Assembly: GCF_002929555.1 (NCBI RefSeq)
Contig: NZ_PJJP01000030.1
Coordinates: forward strand, 62,001 to 126,000
Direction: 5' to 3'
From: Cryobacterium sp. N22
Lineage (GTDB): Bacteria; Actinomycetota; Actinomycetes; Actinomycetales; Microbacteriaceae
Length of the DNA stretch: 64,000 nucleotides
The translations under genes and the position numbers were made by a program. The first letter of the stretch is position 1. Every line of letters begins with the position of its first letter. Positions 1-9,178 of this stretch are shown here, one piece after another. The notes beneath the pieces are model-generated. The model was not told the DNA's origin. It worked only from the letters and a program-made list of their open reading frames with translations, and made no database searches.

Positions 1-2
1 CG

Positions 3-1331
3 CTGTACCAGAACTGCGTCAAACGCGGCATCAACTTCTTCAACGAGTTCTACGTGCTCGACCTGATCATGACCAACGTCGACGGCGTCGACCAGCCCTC
101 CGGCGTGGTCGCCTACGACCTCTCCACCGGTGAGCTGCACGTCTTCTCCGGCAAGGCGTTCATCTTCGCCACCGGCGGCTTCGGCAAGATCTACAAGACC
201 ACCTCCAACGCGCACACCCTCACCGGCGACGGCGTGGGCATCATCTGGCGCAAGGGCCTGCCGCTGGAGGACATGGAGTTCTTCCAGTTCCACCCGACCG
301 GTCTCGCGGGCCTCGGCATCCTGCTCACCGAGGGCGCCCGCGGTGAGGGCGCGATCCTGCGGAACGCGTCCGGCGAGCGGTTCATGGAGCGCTACGCGCC
401 CACCATCAAGGACCTCGCCCCGCGTGACATCGTGGCCCGCTGCATGGTCAAGGAGGTCGCGGAGGGCCGCGGCGCCGGCCCCAACAAGGACTACGTGTAC
501 CTGGACTGCACCCACCTGGGCGCCGAGGTGCTCGAAACCAAGCTGCCCGACATCACCGAGTTCGCCCGCACCTACCTGGGCGTGGACCCGGTCACCGAGC
601 CGGTGCCGGTGATGCCCACCGCGCACTACGCCATGGGCGGTATCCCCACCAACGTGAACGCGGAAGTGCTGCGCGACAACACCACCGTCGTGCCCGGCCT
701 CTACGCCGCCGGCGAATGCGCCTGCGTCTCGGTGCACGGCTCCAACCGGCTCGGCACCAACTCGCTGCTGGACATCAACGTGTTCGGCAAGCGCGCCGGC
801 AACAACGCCGTCGAGTACGTCAAGACGGCCGAGTTCGTGCCGCTGCCCGAGGACCCGGCCAAGTTCGTGCGCGAGCTGCTCAGCACCATCCGCACCTCCA
901 CCGGCACCGAGCGCATCGCGGTGCTCCGCCGCGAACTGCAGGAGATCATGGACGAGAAGGCTCAGGTGTTCCGCACCGACGAATCCCTGTCCGAGGTCAC
1001 CGAGACCATCCACCTGCTGCGGGAGCGCTACAAGAACATCGGCGTGCAGGACAAGGGCCGCCGGTTCAACACCGACCTGCTCGAAGCCGTGGAGCTGGGC
1101 TTCCTGCTCGACCTGGCCGAGGTCGTCGTGTTCTCCGCCCGCAACCGCAAGGAGAGCCGCGGCGGCCACATGCGCGACGACTACCCCCTGCGCGACGACG
1201 TCAACTACCTGCAGCACACCATGGCCTACCTGTCGGGCGACGCCCTGTCGGCGGATGCTGCCGACCACATTTCGCTCGACTGGAAGCCCGTGACCATTAC
1301 GCGCTACCAGCCGATGGAGAGGAAGTACTAG
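3..1331 (+). CDS. sdhA: Succinate dehydrogenase flavoprotein subunit, 5'-truncated by the window edge
   Basis: Oxidises succinate to fumarate in the TCA cycle as the FAD-bearing subunit of membrane complex II. The reading frame is open from base 3 without a start, so the N-terminal FAD-binding part lies upstream. Visible family motifs are FHPTGL, the SGERFMERYAP stretch, HYAMGGIPTN in the active-site region and GSNRLGTNSLLD near the FAD. The C-terminus (KESRGGHMRDDYP) is typical of SdhA. The TAG stop shares one base with the GTG start of sdhB, which indicates translational coupling. The membrane-anchor genes are not in the window and are presumably upstream. Confidence 0.97.
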   Translation: MYQNCVKRGINFFNEFYVLDLIMTNVDGVDQPSGVVAYDLSTGELHVFSGKAFIFATGGFGKIYKTTSNAHTLTGDGVGIIWRKGLPLEDMEFFQFHPTGLAGLGILLTEGARGEGAILRNASGERFMERYAPTIKDLAPRDIVARCMVKEVAEGRGAGPNKDYVYLDCTHLGAEVLETKLPDITEFARTYLGVDPVTEPVPVMPTAHYAMGGIPTNVNAEVLRDNTTVVPGLYAAGECACVSVHGSNRLGTNSLLDINVFGKRAGNNAVEYVKTAEFVPLPEDPAKFVRELLSTIRTSTGTERIAVLRRELQEIMDEKAQVFRTDESLSEVTETIHLLRERYKNIGVQDKGRRFNTDLLEAVELGFLLDLAEVVVFSARNRKESRGGHMRDDYPLRDDVNYLQHTMAYLSGDALSADAADHISLDWKPVTITRYQPMERKY

Positions 1332-2092
1332 TGAGCACCCCCACCCTCGAGAGCCCTCCCGCCGTTCCCGACGAGATCCAGTCGTTCACGGTCACCCTGT
1401 CGGTGCGCCGGTTCAACCCGGAGGTCGACGAGGACCCGCACTGGGAGAACTACGACGTCGAAATGTACGCGACGGACCGCATCCTGGACGCCCTGCACAA
1501 GATCAAGTGGGAACAGGACGGCTCCCTGAGCTTCCGCCGCTCCTGCGCGCACGGCATCTGCGGCTCGGACGCCATGCGCATCAACGGGCGCAACCGGCTG
1601 GCCTGCAAGACCCTGATCAAGGACCTCGACATCACCAAACCGGTGACGGTGGAGGCCATCAAGGGCCTGCCGCTGGAGAAGGACCTGATCGTGGACATGG
1701 AGCCGTTCTTCGCCTCATTCCGCGAGGTGCAGCCGTTCCTGATGGCGCAGAACACGCCCAAGGACGGCAAGGAGCGCATCCAGACCGTCGCCCAGCGCGA
1801 GCGTTTCGACGACACCACCAAGTGCATCCTCTGCGCCGCGTGCACGTCCAGCTGCCCGGTGTTCTGGACCGACGGGCAGTACTTCGGTCCCGCCGCGATC
1901 GTGAACGCACACAGGTTCATCTTCGACTCCCGCGACGAGAACGCCGCCGTGCGCCTGGACATCCTCAACGACAAGGAAGGCGTCTGGCGTTGCCGCACGA
2001 CCTTCAACTGCACCGAGGCGTGCCCGCGTGGCATCCAGGTGACCCAGGCCATCGCCGAGGTCAAGCAGGCCATCATGCGGGGCAAGCCGTAA
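1331..2092 (+). CDS. sdhB: Succinate dehydrogenase iron-sulfur subunit
   Basis: Carries electrons from the SdhA flavin to the quinone site of complex II. The 253-residue product has the 2Fe-2S cysteine motif CAHGICGSDAM (about residues 72-82), the CILCAACTSSCPVF cluster-binding motif (about 165) and the final CTEACPRGI motif (about 227), so all three Fe-S clusters should be present. GTG start 1331 was chosen because it overlaps the sdhA stop by one base and is preceded by GGAGAGGAAG. It is followed at once by a strong hairpin, so it is the last gene of the sdh operon. Confidence 0.97.
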   Translation: MSTPTLESPPAVPDEIQSFTVTLSVRRFNPEVDEDPHWENYDVEMYATDRILDALHKIKWEQDGSLSFRRSCAHGICGSDAMRINGRNRLACKTLIKDLDITKPVTVEAIKGLPLEKDLIVDMEPFFASFREVQPFLMAQNTPKDGKERIQTVAQRERFDDTTKCILCAACTSSCPVFWTDGQYFGPAAIVNAHRFIFDSRDENAAVRLDILNDKEGVWRCRTTFNCTEACPRGIQVTQAIAEVKQAIMRGKP

Positions 2093-2110
2093 ATCCCTTA
2101 CGGGTTCCTA

Positions 2111-2140
2111 ACGAACGGCGGCCTCCGGGCCGCCGTTCGT
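2111..2140 (+). terminator. Intrinsic terminator hairpin after sdhB
   Basis: A perfect 13-bp stem (ACGAACGGCGGCC and its complement) closed by a TCCG tetraloop, starting 18 bases after the sdhB stop. Only a weak T stretch (CGTTTCC) follows, which is common in high-GC actinobacteria. It separates the sdh operon from the next gene's own promoter. Confidence 0.85.
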
Positions 2141-2172
2141 CGTTTCCGGCAGGGCAAGCCGCACCCTCTGGC

Positions 2173-2178
2173 TAGGCT
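2173..2178 (+). promoter_or_regulatory. -10 box of a predicted leaderless promoter for the BrkB-family gene
   Basis: TAGGCT is followed by exactly six bases and then ATG 2185, which would be the +1. No Shine-Dalgarno sequence is visible. This is one of seventeen such arrangements in the window. Confidence 0.6.
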
Positions 2179-2184
2179 GGGTCG

Positions 2185-3258
2185 ATGAAGATCGGCGACC
2201 TCATCAAGCGTGTCATGGCCTCCCGCCCCGTGCGGGTGTTCACCCACTTCGGCCAGAGCCGCGGGCCGGTGCTGGCCGCTGGCATGGCCTACCAGGCGAT
2301 CTTCGCGATCTTCGCCGCGCTCTGGCTGGTCTTCTCCGTCGCGGGGCTCTGGCTCGCCGGCAATCCTGCTCTGATGGATCAGCTGTTCGTGATCATCAAC
2401 CAGTCGGTTCCCGGGCTGATCGAGAAGGGCGGGGTCGTCGACCCTGCCGACCTCGCCAGCACCGGGGCGCTCACCTGGAGCAGCGCCATCGCACTGGTGG
2501 GCTTGCTCGCCACCACCCTCGGCTGGCTGAGCACGACGTCTCAGGCCGTGCGCGGCATCTTCGGCATGGGCCAGGAGACCACCTTCTTCGTGCTGGTGAA
2601 ACTGCGCGAGCTTGGCCTCGGCCTGGCCTTCGGGCTCGCTCTCGTCGTGTCGGCCGTCATCTCCATCATCAGCACGGAACTCCTCCGCGGGTTCCTCGGC
2701 CTGTTCGGCCAGGGCACCGATTCGTTCTGGTTCACCGCGTCGAGCCAGGCCGTGGGGCTGCTGATCGTGCTGATCATCGACACCATCACCCTGGCCGGCC
2801 TATTCCGGGTGCTCTCGCGGGTGCGCATCCCGTTCAAGAACCTGCTGGTCGGCTCGCTGCTGGGCGCGGTGGCGCTTGGCGTGCTCAAGGTGCTCGGTGC
2901 CGCCCTGCTCGGCGGCGCGGCGAAGAACCCGCTGCTGGCCGGCTTCGCGGTGATCATCGGTCTGCTGATCTGGTTCAACCTCACCTCCACCGTCACCCTG
3001 ATCTCCGCCGCGTGGATCGCGGTCGGCATGAAGGACGCCGGCATCCCCCCGTCCACGCTGAGCGCCGACGAGACGAAGAAGCTGACCGAGGAGAAGGAGG
3101 CGGAGGCGCTCCGCCTGGCCGCCACCGTGGAACTGCGGCAGGCCAGGCTGGCGCGGGAAAGCGCATCCTGGTTGCAGCGACCCGGCGCCAACCGGCGACT
3201 GCGCCGGGCACGGCAGCGCGCCGAGAAGTACGGCGTCACGGAGCCGGCGGAGCGTTAG
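2185..3258 (+). CDS. YihY/BrkB-family integral membrane protein
   Basis: A 357-residue protein with about six hydrophobic segments (first near residues 30-55; others around 98-118, 138-165, 188-215, 222-245 and 250-275) followed by a charged cytoplasmic tail rich in Arg, Glu and Lys. This matches the YihY/BrkB family, whose biochemical role is not settled; the old name 'ribonuclease BN' for it is not supported. The gene has its own predicted leaderless promoter and is flanked by unrelated housekeeping genes, so context does not reveal its role. Family assignment is good; function is unknown. Confidence 0.8.
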   Translation: MKIGDLIKRVMASRPVRVFTHFGQSRGPVLAAGMAYQAIFAIFAALWLVFSVAGLWLAGNPALMDQLFVIINQSVPGLIEKGGVVDPADLASTGALTWSSAIALVGLLATTLGWLSTTSQAVRGIFGMGQETTFFVLVKLRELGLGLAFGLALVVSAVISIISTELLRGFLGLFGQGTDSFWFTASSQAVGLLIVLIIDTITLAGLFRVLSRVRIPFKNLLVGSLLGAVALGVLKVLGAALLGGAAKNPLLAGFAVIIGLLIWFNLTSTVTLISAAWIAVGMKDAGIPPSTLSADETKKLTEEKEAEALRLAATVELRQARLARESASWLQRPGANRRLRRARQRAEKYGVTEPAER

Positions 3259-3286
3259 GCCCGGCCCGGGCGTCTGAGGCACTCGG

Positions 3287-3292
3287 TAGAAT
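3287..3292 (+). promoter_or_regulatory. -10 box of a predicted leaderless promoter for xth
   Basis: TAGAAT, close to the consensus, then six bases, then ATG 3299. No ribosome-binding site is visible in between. Confidence 0.65.
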
Positions 3293-3298
3293 CGGCGC

Positions 3299-4156
3299 AT
3301 GCCGTCTTCCCCCGCATCAGAGACCACCCAGCCGCTTCGCATCGCCAGCATCAACACCAACGGCATCCGCGCCGCGTTCCGCAAGGGCATGGGCGACTGG
3401 CTCGCCACCCGCGACGTCGACATCCTCGCGATCCAGGAGGTGCGCGCCTCGACCGAAGACATCGAAGGGCTGCTCGGCCCGGACTGGAACATCCTGCACG
3501 ACCCGGCCACGGCCAAGGGCCGCGCCGGTGTGGCCATCGCCAGCCGGAAGAGCGCGTCGATCCACCGGGTCGAGCTGGGCCACCCCGACTTCGACAGCGC
3601 CGGCCGCTGGCTCGAGGCCGACTACGAGGTCAACGGCAAAATCATCACCGTGGTGAGCACCTACGTGCACTCCGGCGAGGTGGACACCCCCAAGCAGGTC
3701 GAGAAGTTCACCTTCCTCGACTCCATGCTCACCCGGCTGCCCGAACTGGCCGCGCACAGCGAGAGGGTCGTCGTGCTCGGCGACCTCAACGTGGGGCACC
3801 GCAAGTTCGACATCAAGAACTGGAAGGGCAACGTCAAGCGGGCCGGCTTCCTGCCCTCCGAGCGGGCCTACTTCGACAAGATCCTCGGCGCCGAGGACGA
3901 TGCCGACTACAACAACGGCGCGGGCCTGGGCTGGGTGGACGTGGGCCGCAAGCAGGCCGGCGAGATGGACGGACCGTTCACCTGGTGGTCCTGGCGCGGC
4001 CAGGCTTTCGACAACGACACCGGCTGGCGCATCGACTACCAGCTCGCGACGCCCGCGCTGGCTGCATCCGTCGTCAACTACACGGTCGACCGGGCGGATG
4101 CCTACGACCAGCGCTGGAGCGACCACGCCCCCGTGGTCGTCGACTACGCCATCTAA
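3299..4156 (+). CDS. xth: Exodeoxyribonuclease III, AP endonuclease
   Basis: Base-excision repair enzyme that cuts at abasic sites and trims 3' ends. The 285-residue protein has the exonuclease-endonuclease-phosphatase fold signatures: [10 protein letters not shown], the metal-binding Glu in [17 protein letters not shown], and the C-terminal catalytic [10 protein letters not shown]. The insert around [13 protein letters not shown] is typical of the ExoIII branch. ATG 3299 fits the predicted leaderless promoter directly upstream. The trpS gene follows after about 50 bases on the same strand. Confidence 0.93.
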   Translation: MPSSPASETTQPLRIASINTNGIRAAFRKGMGDWLATRDVDILAIQEVRASTEDIEGLLGPDWNILHDPATAKGRAGVAIASRKSASIHRVELGHPDFDSAGRWLEADYEVNGKIITVVSTYVHSGEVDTPKQVEKFTFLDSMLTRLPELAAHSERVVVLGDLNVGHRKFDIKNWKGNVKRAGFLPSERAYFDKILGAEDDADYNNGAGLGWVDVGRKQAGEMDGPFTWWSWRGQAFDNDTGWRIDYQLATPALAASVVNYTVDRADAYDQRWSDHAPVVVDYAI

Positions 4157-4167
4157 CCCTCCTTCCC

Positions 4168-4181
4168 GCCGCGTTCGCGGC
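4168..4181 (+). terminator. Short GC hairpin between xth and trpS
   Basis: GCCGC / GCGGC with a four-base loop, followed by TTTGCTCC, twelve bases after the xth stop. The stem is only five pairs, so it may be an attenuator or without effect. Confidence 0.35.
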
Positions 4182-4208
4182 TTTGCTCCTGACGAAAAGA
4201 CTCCCCTG

Positions 4209-5213
4209 ATGACCAAGACCCGCCTATACTCCGGCATGCAGCCGTCCGCCGACTCGCTGCAGATCGGCAACTACATCGGTGCGCTGCTGAACTGGAAGAA
4301 ACTGCAGCAGACCCACGACGCGTTCTTCTCGATCGTGGACCTGCACGCCATCACCGTGGCGCAGGACCCGGCCAAACTGCGCGAGAACACCCGCGCCACA
4401 GCGGCGCAGTACATCGCAGCGGGCATCGACCCGTCCGAGTCGACGCTGTACGTGCAGTCGCACGTGGCCGCGCACGCACAACTGGCCTGGGCGCTGAACA
4501 CCGTCACCGGCTTCGGTGAGGCCAGCCGGATGACCCAGTTCAAGGACAAGTCGCTCAAGCAGGGCGCCGACGCCACCACGGTGGGCCTGTTCGCCTACCC
4601 GGTGCTGATGGCCGCGGACATCCTGCTGTTCCAGACCGAGATCGTGCCGGTGGGTGAAGACCAGCGCCAGCACGTTGAGCTCACCCGCGACCTGGCGGCC
4701 CGGTTCAACTCCCGCTTCGGTGACACCTTCACGGTGCCGACGGCCAGCATCATCCGCGACACCGCGAAGATCTACGACCTGCAGAACCCGACCGCGAAGA
4801 TGTCGAAGTCGGCCGAGTCGCACGCCGGCGTGATCTGGATGCTCGACGAGCCTTCGGTGACGGCCAAGAAGATCATGCGGGCCGTCACCGACGCCGAGGG
4901 CGGTGTGGTCTTCGACCGGGAGAACAAGCCCGGTGTGGCCAACCTGCTCACGATCTACTCCGTGATGGCGGAGCGCTCGATCCAGTCGCTTGAGGACGAG
5001 TACGCGGGTCGCGGGTACGGCGACTTCAAGAAGGGCCTGGCCGAGGTGGTCACCGAGACCTTCGGCGCGATCCGCGGCCGGGTGCTCGAACTACTCGACG
5101 ACCCGGCCGAACTGGACCGGATTCTGGCCGCCAACGCCGACCGGGCCGCCGCTGTCGCCGACGTCACCCTGGCGACCGCGTTCGACCGGATGGGCTTCCT
5201 GGCCCGCCGCTGA
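4209..5213 (+). CDS. trpS: Tryptophanyl-tRNA synthetase
   Basis: Charges tRNA-Trp in the cytoplasm. The 334-residue length is standard for bacterial TrpRS. The class I signatures are present: the HIGH-like region [18 protein letters not shown] at the N-terminus and KMSKS within [10 protein letters not shown] near residue 200. The start at ATG 4209 places the conserved RLYSGMQPS segment at the N-terminus; the same frame is open upstream but overlaps xth. The TGA stop overlaps the ATG of the next gene by one base, so the acetyltransferase is probably coupled to trpS. Confidence 0.96.
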   Translation: MTKTRLYSGMQPSADSLQIGNYIGALLNWKKLQQTHDAFFSIVDLHAITVAQDPAKLRENTRATAAQYIAAGIDPSESTLYVQSHVAAHAQLAWALNTVTGFGEASRMTQFKDKSLKQGADATTVGLFAYPVLMAADILLFQTEIVPVGEDQRQHVELTRDLAARFNSRFGDTFTVPTASIIRDTAKIYDLQNPTAKMSKSAESHAGVIWMLDEPSVTAKKIMRAVTDAEGGVVFDRENKPGVANLLTIYSVMAERSIQSLEDEYAGRGYGDFKKGLAEVVTETFGAIRGRVLELLDDPAELDRILAANADRAAAVADVTLATAFDRMGFLARR

Positions 5214-5797
5214 TGCAACCCGTTGAGCTGACCTCTCCGCTGCTGCGGCTTGACCAGCCGCGACCGGACGACGCGCAGCAGGTCTTCGAGTACTGCCAGG
5301 ACCCGGTCTTCGAGGGGTACCTGGCCGCGCTGCCCTGGCCGTACCGGCTGGAGGACGCCACGGCGTTCATCACCGGGTTCGTGCCGGCCGGGTGGGCCGG
5401 CGACACCGAGTACACCTGGGCGGTGCGGGCGGCCGGCTCCCCCGCTCTGCTTGGCGTGATCGGCCTGGGCGTGCCGGGTGCCGCGGCGACCGGGTCGATC
5501 GGTTTCTGGCTCGGCGCACCGCACCGCGGCCGGGGCCTGATGGCCGAGGCCCAACGGTTGGTGCTCGACTGGGCGTTCGGGACCGGGGTCTGCGCCGCCG
5601 TGCACTGGGAGTGCGTGGCCGGCAACCTCGCTTCGGCCCGCACGGCCCGCACGGCCGGGTTCAGCTTCACCGGGCAGGGTCCCTCCCAGCCCGCCTACCG
5701 CGACGGCTCGCATCCGATGTCGTGGCACGGCGTGCTGCGCGCCACGGATGACCGCGTGCCGCACGCGGGGTGGCCGGCCGAGGTCGTGGCTGGATGA
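5213..5797 (+). CDS. GNAT-family N-acetyltransferase, RimJ/RimL-like
   Basis: A 194-residue protein starting with a TGATG overlap with trpS. It has the GNAT layout: an N-terminal LDQPRPDDAQQVFEYCQD segment, the central strand GSIGFWLG, the acetyl-CoA loop APHRGRGLMAEA and an aromatic region ending near YRDGSHPMSWHGV. It resembles the RimJ/RimL branch that acetylates protein N-termini or small molecules. The substrate cannot be told from sequence. Confidence 0.8.
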   Translation: MQPVELTSPLLRLDQPRPDDAQQVFEYCQDPVFEGYLAALPWPYRLEDATAFITGFVPAGWAGDTEYTWAVRAAGSPALLGVIGLGVPGAAATGSIGFWLGAPHRGRGLMAEAQRLVLDWAFGTGVCAAVHWECVAGNLASARTARTAGFSFTGQGPSQPAYRDGSHPMSWHGVLRATDDRVPHAGWPAEVVAG

Positions 5798-5843
5798 GGC
5801 CCGCCGTGCGCGTTGTGGGGCGTCTGTGACCGGTGAGGCTGCC

Positions 5844-6590
5844 GTGACCGTGCCCGCCCTGGTGCTGTTCGACCTGGACGACACCCTGTTCGCGCACCGG
5901 GCGGCCGTGGCCGCCGGCATCCTCGGGCACGTCGCCGCCCAGGGCGGCCGGGGCGCTGCCGCCGACCCGCACACCGTCGTGGCGCTGTGGAACGCGCTGG
6001 AGGAGCAGCACTACCACGCCTACCTCGCCGGCGACCTGGACTTCGCCGGGCAGCGCAGCGCCAGGGCCCGCGACTTCGCGGCCGCGCACGGGGTGCCCCT
6101 CACTGACGCGGAGGCCAGCGCCTGGTTCGAGGACTACTTCGTGCACTACCGGGCGCACTGGCGGTTGCACGAGGACGCGCTGCCCTGCCTGGACGAGCTG
6201 GCCCGGCGCATCCCGGGCGTGCGCTTCGGGCTGATCACCAACGGGGAGCTCGCCTACCAGAGCGTCAAACTGGCCGACACGGGCCTGGACGCCCGGGTGG
6301 AGCAGGTGATCACCTCGGCCGAGTTCGGCCTGAGCAAACCACGGCCGGAGATCTTTCTGCACGCCTGCGCCCTCTTCGGCGCCGACCCGGGCGCTTCCGT
6401 CTACGTCGGCGACCGGCTGCGCACCGACGCCATCGGCGCCGCCGCCGCGGGCCTGACCGGTGTGTGGCTGGACCGTGTCGGCACGGCAGGCCCTCCCCCG
6501 CCCGAGGCCGACCTCGCCGAGGCCCGCCGGCTGGGCGTTCTGCGCCTCACGAGCCTGGCCGCCCTGCCGGAGATCCTCGCGCCGCAGTAG
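5844..6590 (+). CDS. HAD-superfamily hydrolase
   Basis: A phosphatase-type HAD protein of about 248 residues. It has the nucleophile motif FDLDDTLF at its N-terminus, motif II as LITNGE, the conserved Lys in GLSKPRPEIF and motif IV as VGDRLRTDAIGAAAAG. An alpha-helical cap lies between motifs I and II. GTG 5844 is chosen because GGTGAGG precedes it at a good distance; GTG 5826 is the alternative. The physiological substrate is unknown. The gene ends just before a strong array of inverted repeats shared with the convergent glpK. Confidence 0.82.
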   Translation: MTVPALVLFDLDDTLFAHRAAVAAGILGHVAAQGGRGAAADPHTVVALWNALEEQHYHAYLAGDLDFAGQRSARARDFAAAHGVPLTDAEASAWFEDYFVHYRAHWRLHEDALPCLDELARRIPGVRFGLITNGELAYQSVKLADTGLDARVEQVITSAEFGLSKPRPEIFLHACALFGADPGASVYVGDRLRTDAIGAAAAGLTGVWLDRVGTAGPPPPEADLAEARRLGVLRLTSLAALPEILAPQ

Positions 6591-6606
6591 CGGGGCGCTG
6601 CCACGG

Positions 6607-6696
6607 TATGCGGGGCAGGCGCCGTTATGCGGGTGGCGTGCCACCCGCAGAACGGCGCCGCACCCGCACAGCTCGAAAAGCGGCGGGTGCGGCGCC
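6607..6696. repeat. 19-nt-periodic direct and inverted repeat cluster with two overlapping hairpins
   Basis: TATGCGGG occurs at 6607 and again 19 bases later at 6626. Its inverted form CCCGCA occurs at 6644 and again 19 bases later at 6663. The central part folds into a long stem (6618-6659, two perfect blocks of 9 and 10 bp with one mismatch). A second perfect 14-bp stem (6654-6696) shares GGCGCC with the first, so the two cannot form together. It sits between the convergent ends of the HAD gene and glpK and probably acts as a two-way terminator. Confidence 0.75.
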
Positions 6697-6725
6697 GGGT
6701 AAGCGGTGCCTGTGGGTTACCGGGG

Positions 6726-8243
6726 CTACAGGACGTCTTCGTCGACCCAGTCGAGGGTCTTGGTGACGGCCTTCTTCCAGTTGCGCAGCAGGCGCTCGCG
6801 CTCGGCGACCTCCATGTCGGGCTCCCAGCGGGCGTCTTCCTGCCAGTTGGCGCGCAGCTCGCCCAGGCCGCTCCAGAAGCCCACGGCCAGACCGGCCGCG
6901 TACGCGGCGCCGAGCGCGGTGGTCTCGGCCACGACCGGGCGCACCACGGGCACGCCGAGGATGTCGGCCTGGAACTGCAGCAGCAGGTTGTTGCCGGTGG
7001 CGCCGCCGTCGACCTTGAGCTCGGTCAGCGGCACCCCGGAGTCCGCGTTGACGGCGTCGATGACCTCGCGGGTCTGGAACGCGATGGCCTCCAGCGCCGC
7101 CCGGGCGATGTGGCCCTTGTTCACGAACCGGGTCAGGCCCACCAGCGCCCCACGGGCATCCGCACGCCAGTACGGCGCGAACAGGCCGCTGAAGGCCGGC
7201 ACGAAGTAGGCGCCGCCGTTGTCGTCCACGGTGCGGGCCAGCGTCTCGATCTCGCTCGCCGACGAGATCATCCCCAGGCTGTCGCGCAGCCACTGCACCA
7301 GCGACCCGGTGACGGCGATGGAACCCTCGAGGGCGTAGTGCGGTTCGGCGTCGCCGAGCTTGTAGCCCAGCGTGGTGAGCAGGCCGTTCTTGGAGTGGAT
7401 GATCTCGGTGCCGGTGTTGAAGATCAAGAAGTTACCGGTGCCGTAGGTGTTCTTCGCCTCGCCCTGGTCGAAGGCGGCCTGGCCGAAGGTGGCGGCCTGC
7501 TGGTCGCCGAGGATGCCCGCGATGGGAACCTCGCGCAGCAGGCTGTGCTCGTTGACGGTGCCGTAGACCTCGCTGGAGGAGCGGATCTCGGGCAGCATCG
7601 AGCGCGGCACCCCGAAGGCGGCCAGGATCTCGTCGTCCCATTCGAGGGTCTCAAGGTTCATGAACAGGGTGCGGCTGGCGTTGGTGACGTCGGTGGCGTG
7701 CACGCCACCCTCCAGGCCGCCGGTGAGGTTCCAGAGCACCCAGGTGTCGGTGGTGCCGAACATCAGGTCGCCGCGCTCGGCCTTCTCACGGGCGCCCTCC
7801 ACGTTTTCCAGGATCCAGACGATCTTGGTGCCGGAGAAGTAGGTGGCCAGGGGCAGGCCCACGGTGGCCTTGAACCGGTCACCGCCACCATCCGCAGCGA
7901 GACGATCGACGATGGGCTGGGTGCGGGTGTCCTGCCAGACGATGGCGTTATAGACCGGCAGTCCCGTGGTGCGGTCCCAGACCACGGCGGTTTCACGCTG
8001 GTTGGTGATGCCGACGGCCTCGATGTCGTGCCGGGTGAGGTTGGCCTTGGACAGCGCTTGGCCGATGACCTGGCGGGTGTTGCCCCAGATCTCCATCGGG
8101 TCGTGCTCGACCCAGCCGGCACGGGGGAAGATCTGCTCGTGCTCGAGCTGGCCGGTGGAGATGATCGATCCGGCGTGATCGAAGATGATGGCGCGGGTGC
8201 TCGTGGTGCCCTGGTCGATGGCGAAGATGTACTTGTCACTCAT
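6726..8243 (-). CDS. glpK: Glycerol kinase
   Basis: Phosphorylates glycerol to sn-glycerol 3-phosphate with ATP. The 505-residue length and the FGGY-kinase motifs are those of Glp[16 protein letters not shown] at the N-terminus, [11 protein letters not shown], the [18 protein letters not shown] region and [16 protein letters not shown] 8243 is preceded by AGGAG seven bases away; a longer open frame upstream runs into glpF and is not used. It is the last gene of glpD-glpF-glpK on the minus strand, which takes up glycerol, phosphorylates it and oxidises the product. Confidence 0.97.
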   Translation of the reverse strand: MSDKYIFAIDQGTTSTRAIIFDHAGSIISTGQLEHEQIFPRAGWVEHDPMEIWGNTRQVIGQALSKANLTRHDIEAVGITNQRETAVVWDRTTGLPVYNAIVWQDTRTQPIVDRLAADGGGDRFKATVGLPLATYFSGTKIVWILENVEGAREKAERGDLMFGTTDTWVLWNLTGGLEGGVHATDVTNASRTLFMNLETLEWDDEILAAFGVPRSMLPEIRSSSEVYGTVNEHSLLREVPIAGILGDQQAATFGQAAFDQGEAKNTYGTGNFLIFNTGTEIIHSKNGLLTTLGYKLGDAEPHYALEGSIAVTGSLVQWLRDSLGMISSASEIETLARTVDDNGGAYFVPAFSGLFAPYWRADARGALVGLTRFVNKGHIARAALEAIAFQTREVIDAVNADSGVPLTELKVDGGATGNNLLLQFQADILGVPVVRPVVAETTALGAAYAAGLAVGFWSGLGELRANWQEDARWEPDMEVAERERLLRNWKKAVTKTLDWVDEDVL

Positions 8244-8316
8244 GTCGGAACTCCTGTGTTGGGACGTGGTTGAAATGGGATGAGGGATGGAACGGGCCGG
8301 GCTGAACGCCGGTGGA

Positions 8317-9081
8317 TCAGGTGAGGATGGGCAACAGCACCAGCGACGCCCAGCCGGCGAGCACTCCGCCGATGACCGGGCCGACGACGGGAACCCAGGA
8401 ATAGGACCAGTCGGAGCCGCGCTTGCCCGGGATGGGCAGCAGGGCGTGGGCGATGCGGGGGCCCAGGTCACGGGCCGGGTTGATGGCGTAACCGGTCGGC
8501 CCGCCCAGTGAGGTGCCGATCACGATCACCAGGAAGGCCACCGGCAGGGCGCCGAGGGCCGCCATGCCGCCGTTTTCACCCTGGCGTCCGTCGCTGAAGC
8601 CGATGATCACCAGCACCAGCACGAAGGTGCCGATGATCTCGGTGACCAGGTTCCAGCCGTACGAACGGATGGCCGGCCCGGTGGCGAACACGCCGAGCTT
8701 GTTGGCCGGGTCGGGCTCCTGGTCGAAGTGCTGCTTGTACGCCAACCACACGAAGACAGCGCCGAGGATGGCGCCGATCATCTGTGCGGCGATGTACACG
8801 AGCACCGACAGCACGTTCACCGGCACGCCGGAGCCGAACTCGGTGGCGCCCGAGGCCACGAGGCCCAGCGTCACCGCCGGGTTCAGGTGCGCGCCGGAGT
8901 TGTAGGAGACGATCACACCGGCGAAGACCGCGAGGCCCCAACCGATGGTGACCATGAGGAAGCCGGCTCCGAAGCCTTTGTTCTTCGTGAGGGCGACGTT
9001 GGCGACGACACCACAGCCGAGCAGGACGAGGAGGGCTGTGCCCACCACCTCCGCGAGGAATACAACACCGAGATTGTCCAC
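8317..9081 (-). CDS. glpF: Glycerol uptake facilitator, aquaglyceroporin
   Basis: Membrane channel for glycerol diffusion. The 254-residue protein carries both pore NPA motifs, in HLNPAVTLG and [10 protein letters not shown]. The Asp after the second NPA is typical of glycerol-type rather than water-type channels. Six membrane segments are expected. The start is GTG 9081 with AAAGG upstream; an ATG two bases further upstream is out of frame. It lies between glpD and glpK in one orientation, with a hairpin in the glpD-glpF gap. Confidence 0.95.
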   Translation of the reverse strand: MDNLGVVFLAEVVGTALLVLLGCGVVANVALTKNKGFGAGFLMVTIGWGLAVFAGVIVSYNSGAHLNPAVTLGLVASGATEFGSGVPVNVLSVLVYIAAQMIGAILGAVFVWLAYKQHFDQEPDPANKLGVFATGPAIRSYGWNLVTEIIGTFVLVLVIIGFSDGRQGENGGMAALGALPVAFLVIVIGTSLGGPTGYAINPARDLGPRIAHALLPIPGKRGSDWSYSWVPVVGPVIGGVLAGWASLVLLPILT

Positions 9082-9142
9082 ATTGACCTTTCGTGTTTTC
9101 GGCGCACGCGGAAGGTTCCGCGCACACCGTCGTGCAGCAGTG

Positions 9143-9167
9143 GGGAGCGGAGAAGTCCTCCGCTCCC
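9143..9167 (-). terminator. Hairpin between glpD and glpF, probable attenuator
   Basis: Perfect 9-bp stem GGGAGCGGA / TCCGCTCCC with a seven-base loop, 12 bases beyond the glpD stop. No T-run follows on the minus strand. It may reduce read-through from glpD or protect the 3' end of its message. Confidence 0.5.
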
Positions 9168-9178
9168 TCGTTGAAGAA

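Noticed and set aside
9081..9083. ATG two bases upstream as the glpF start
   Set aside because: It is out of frame with the aquaporin. GTG 9081 begins the conserved N-terminus.
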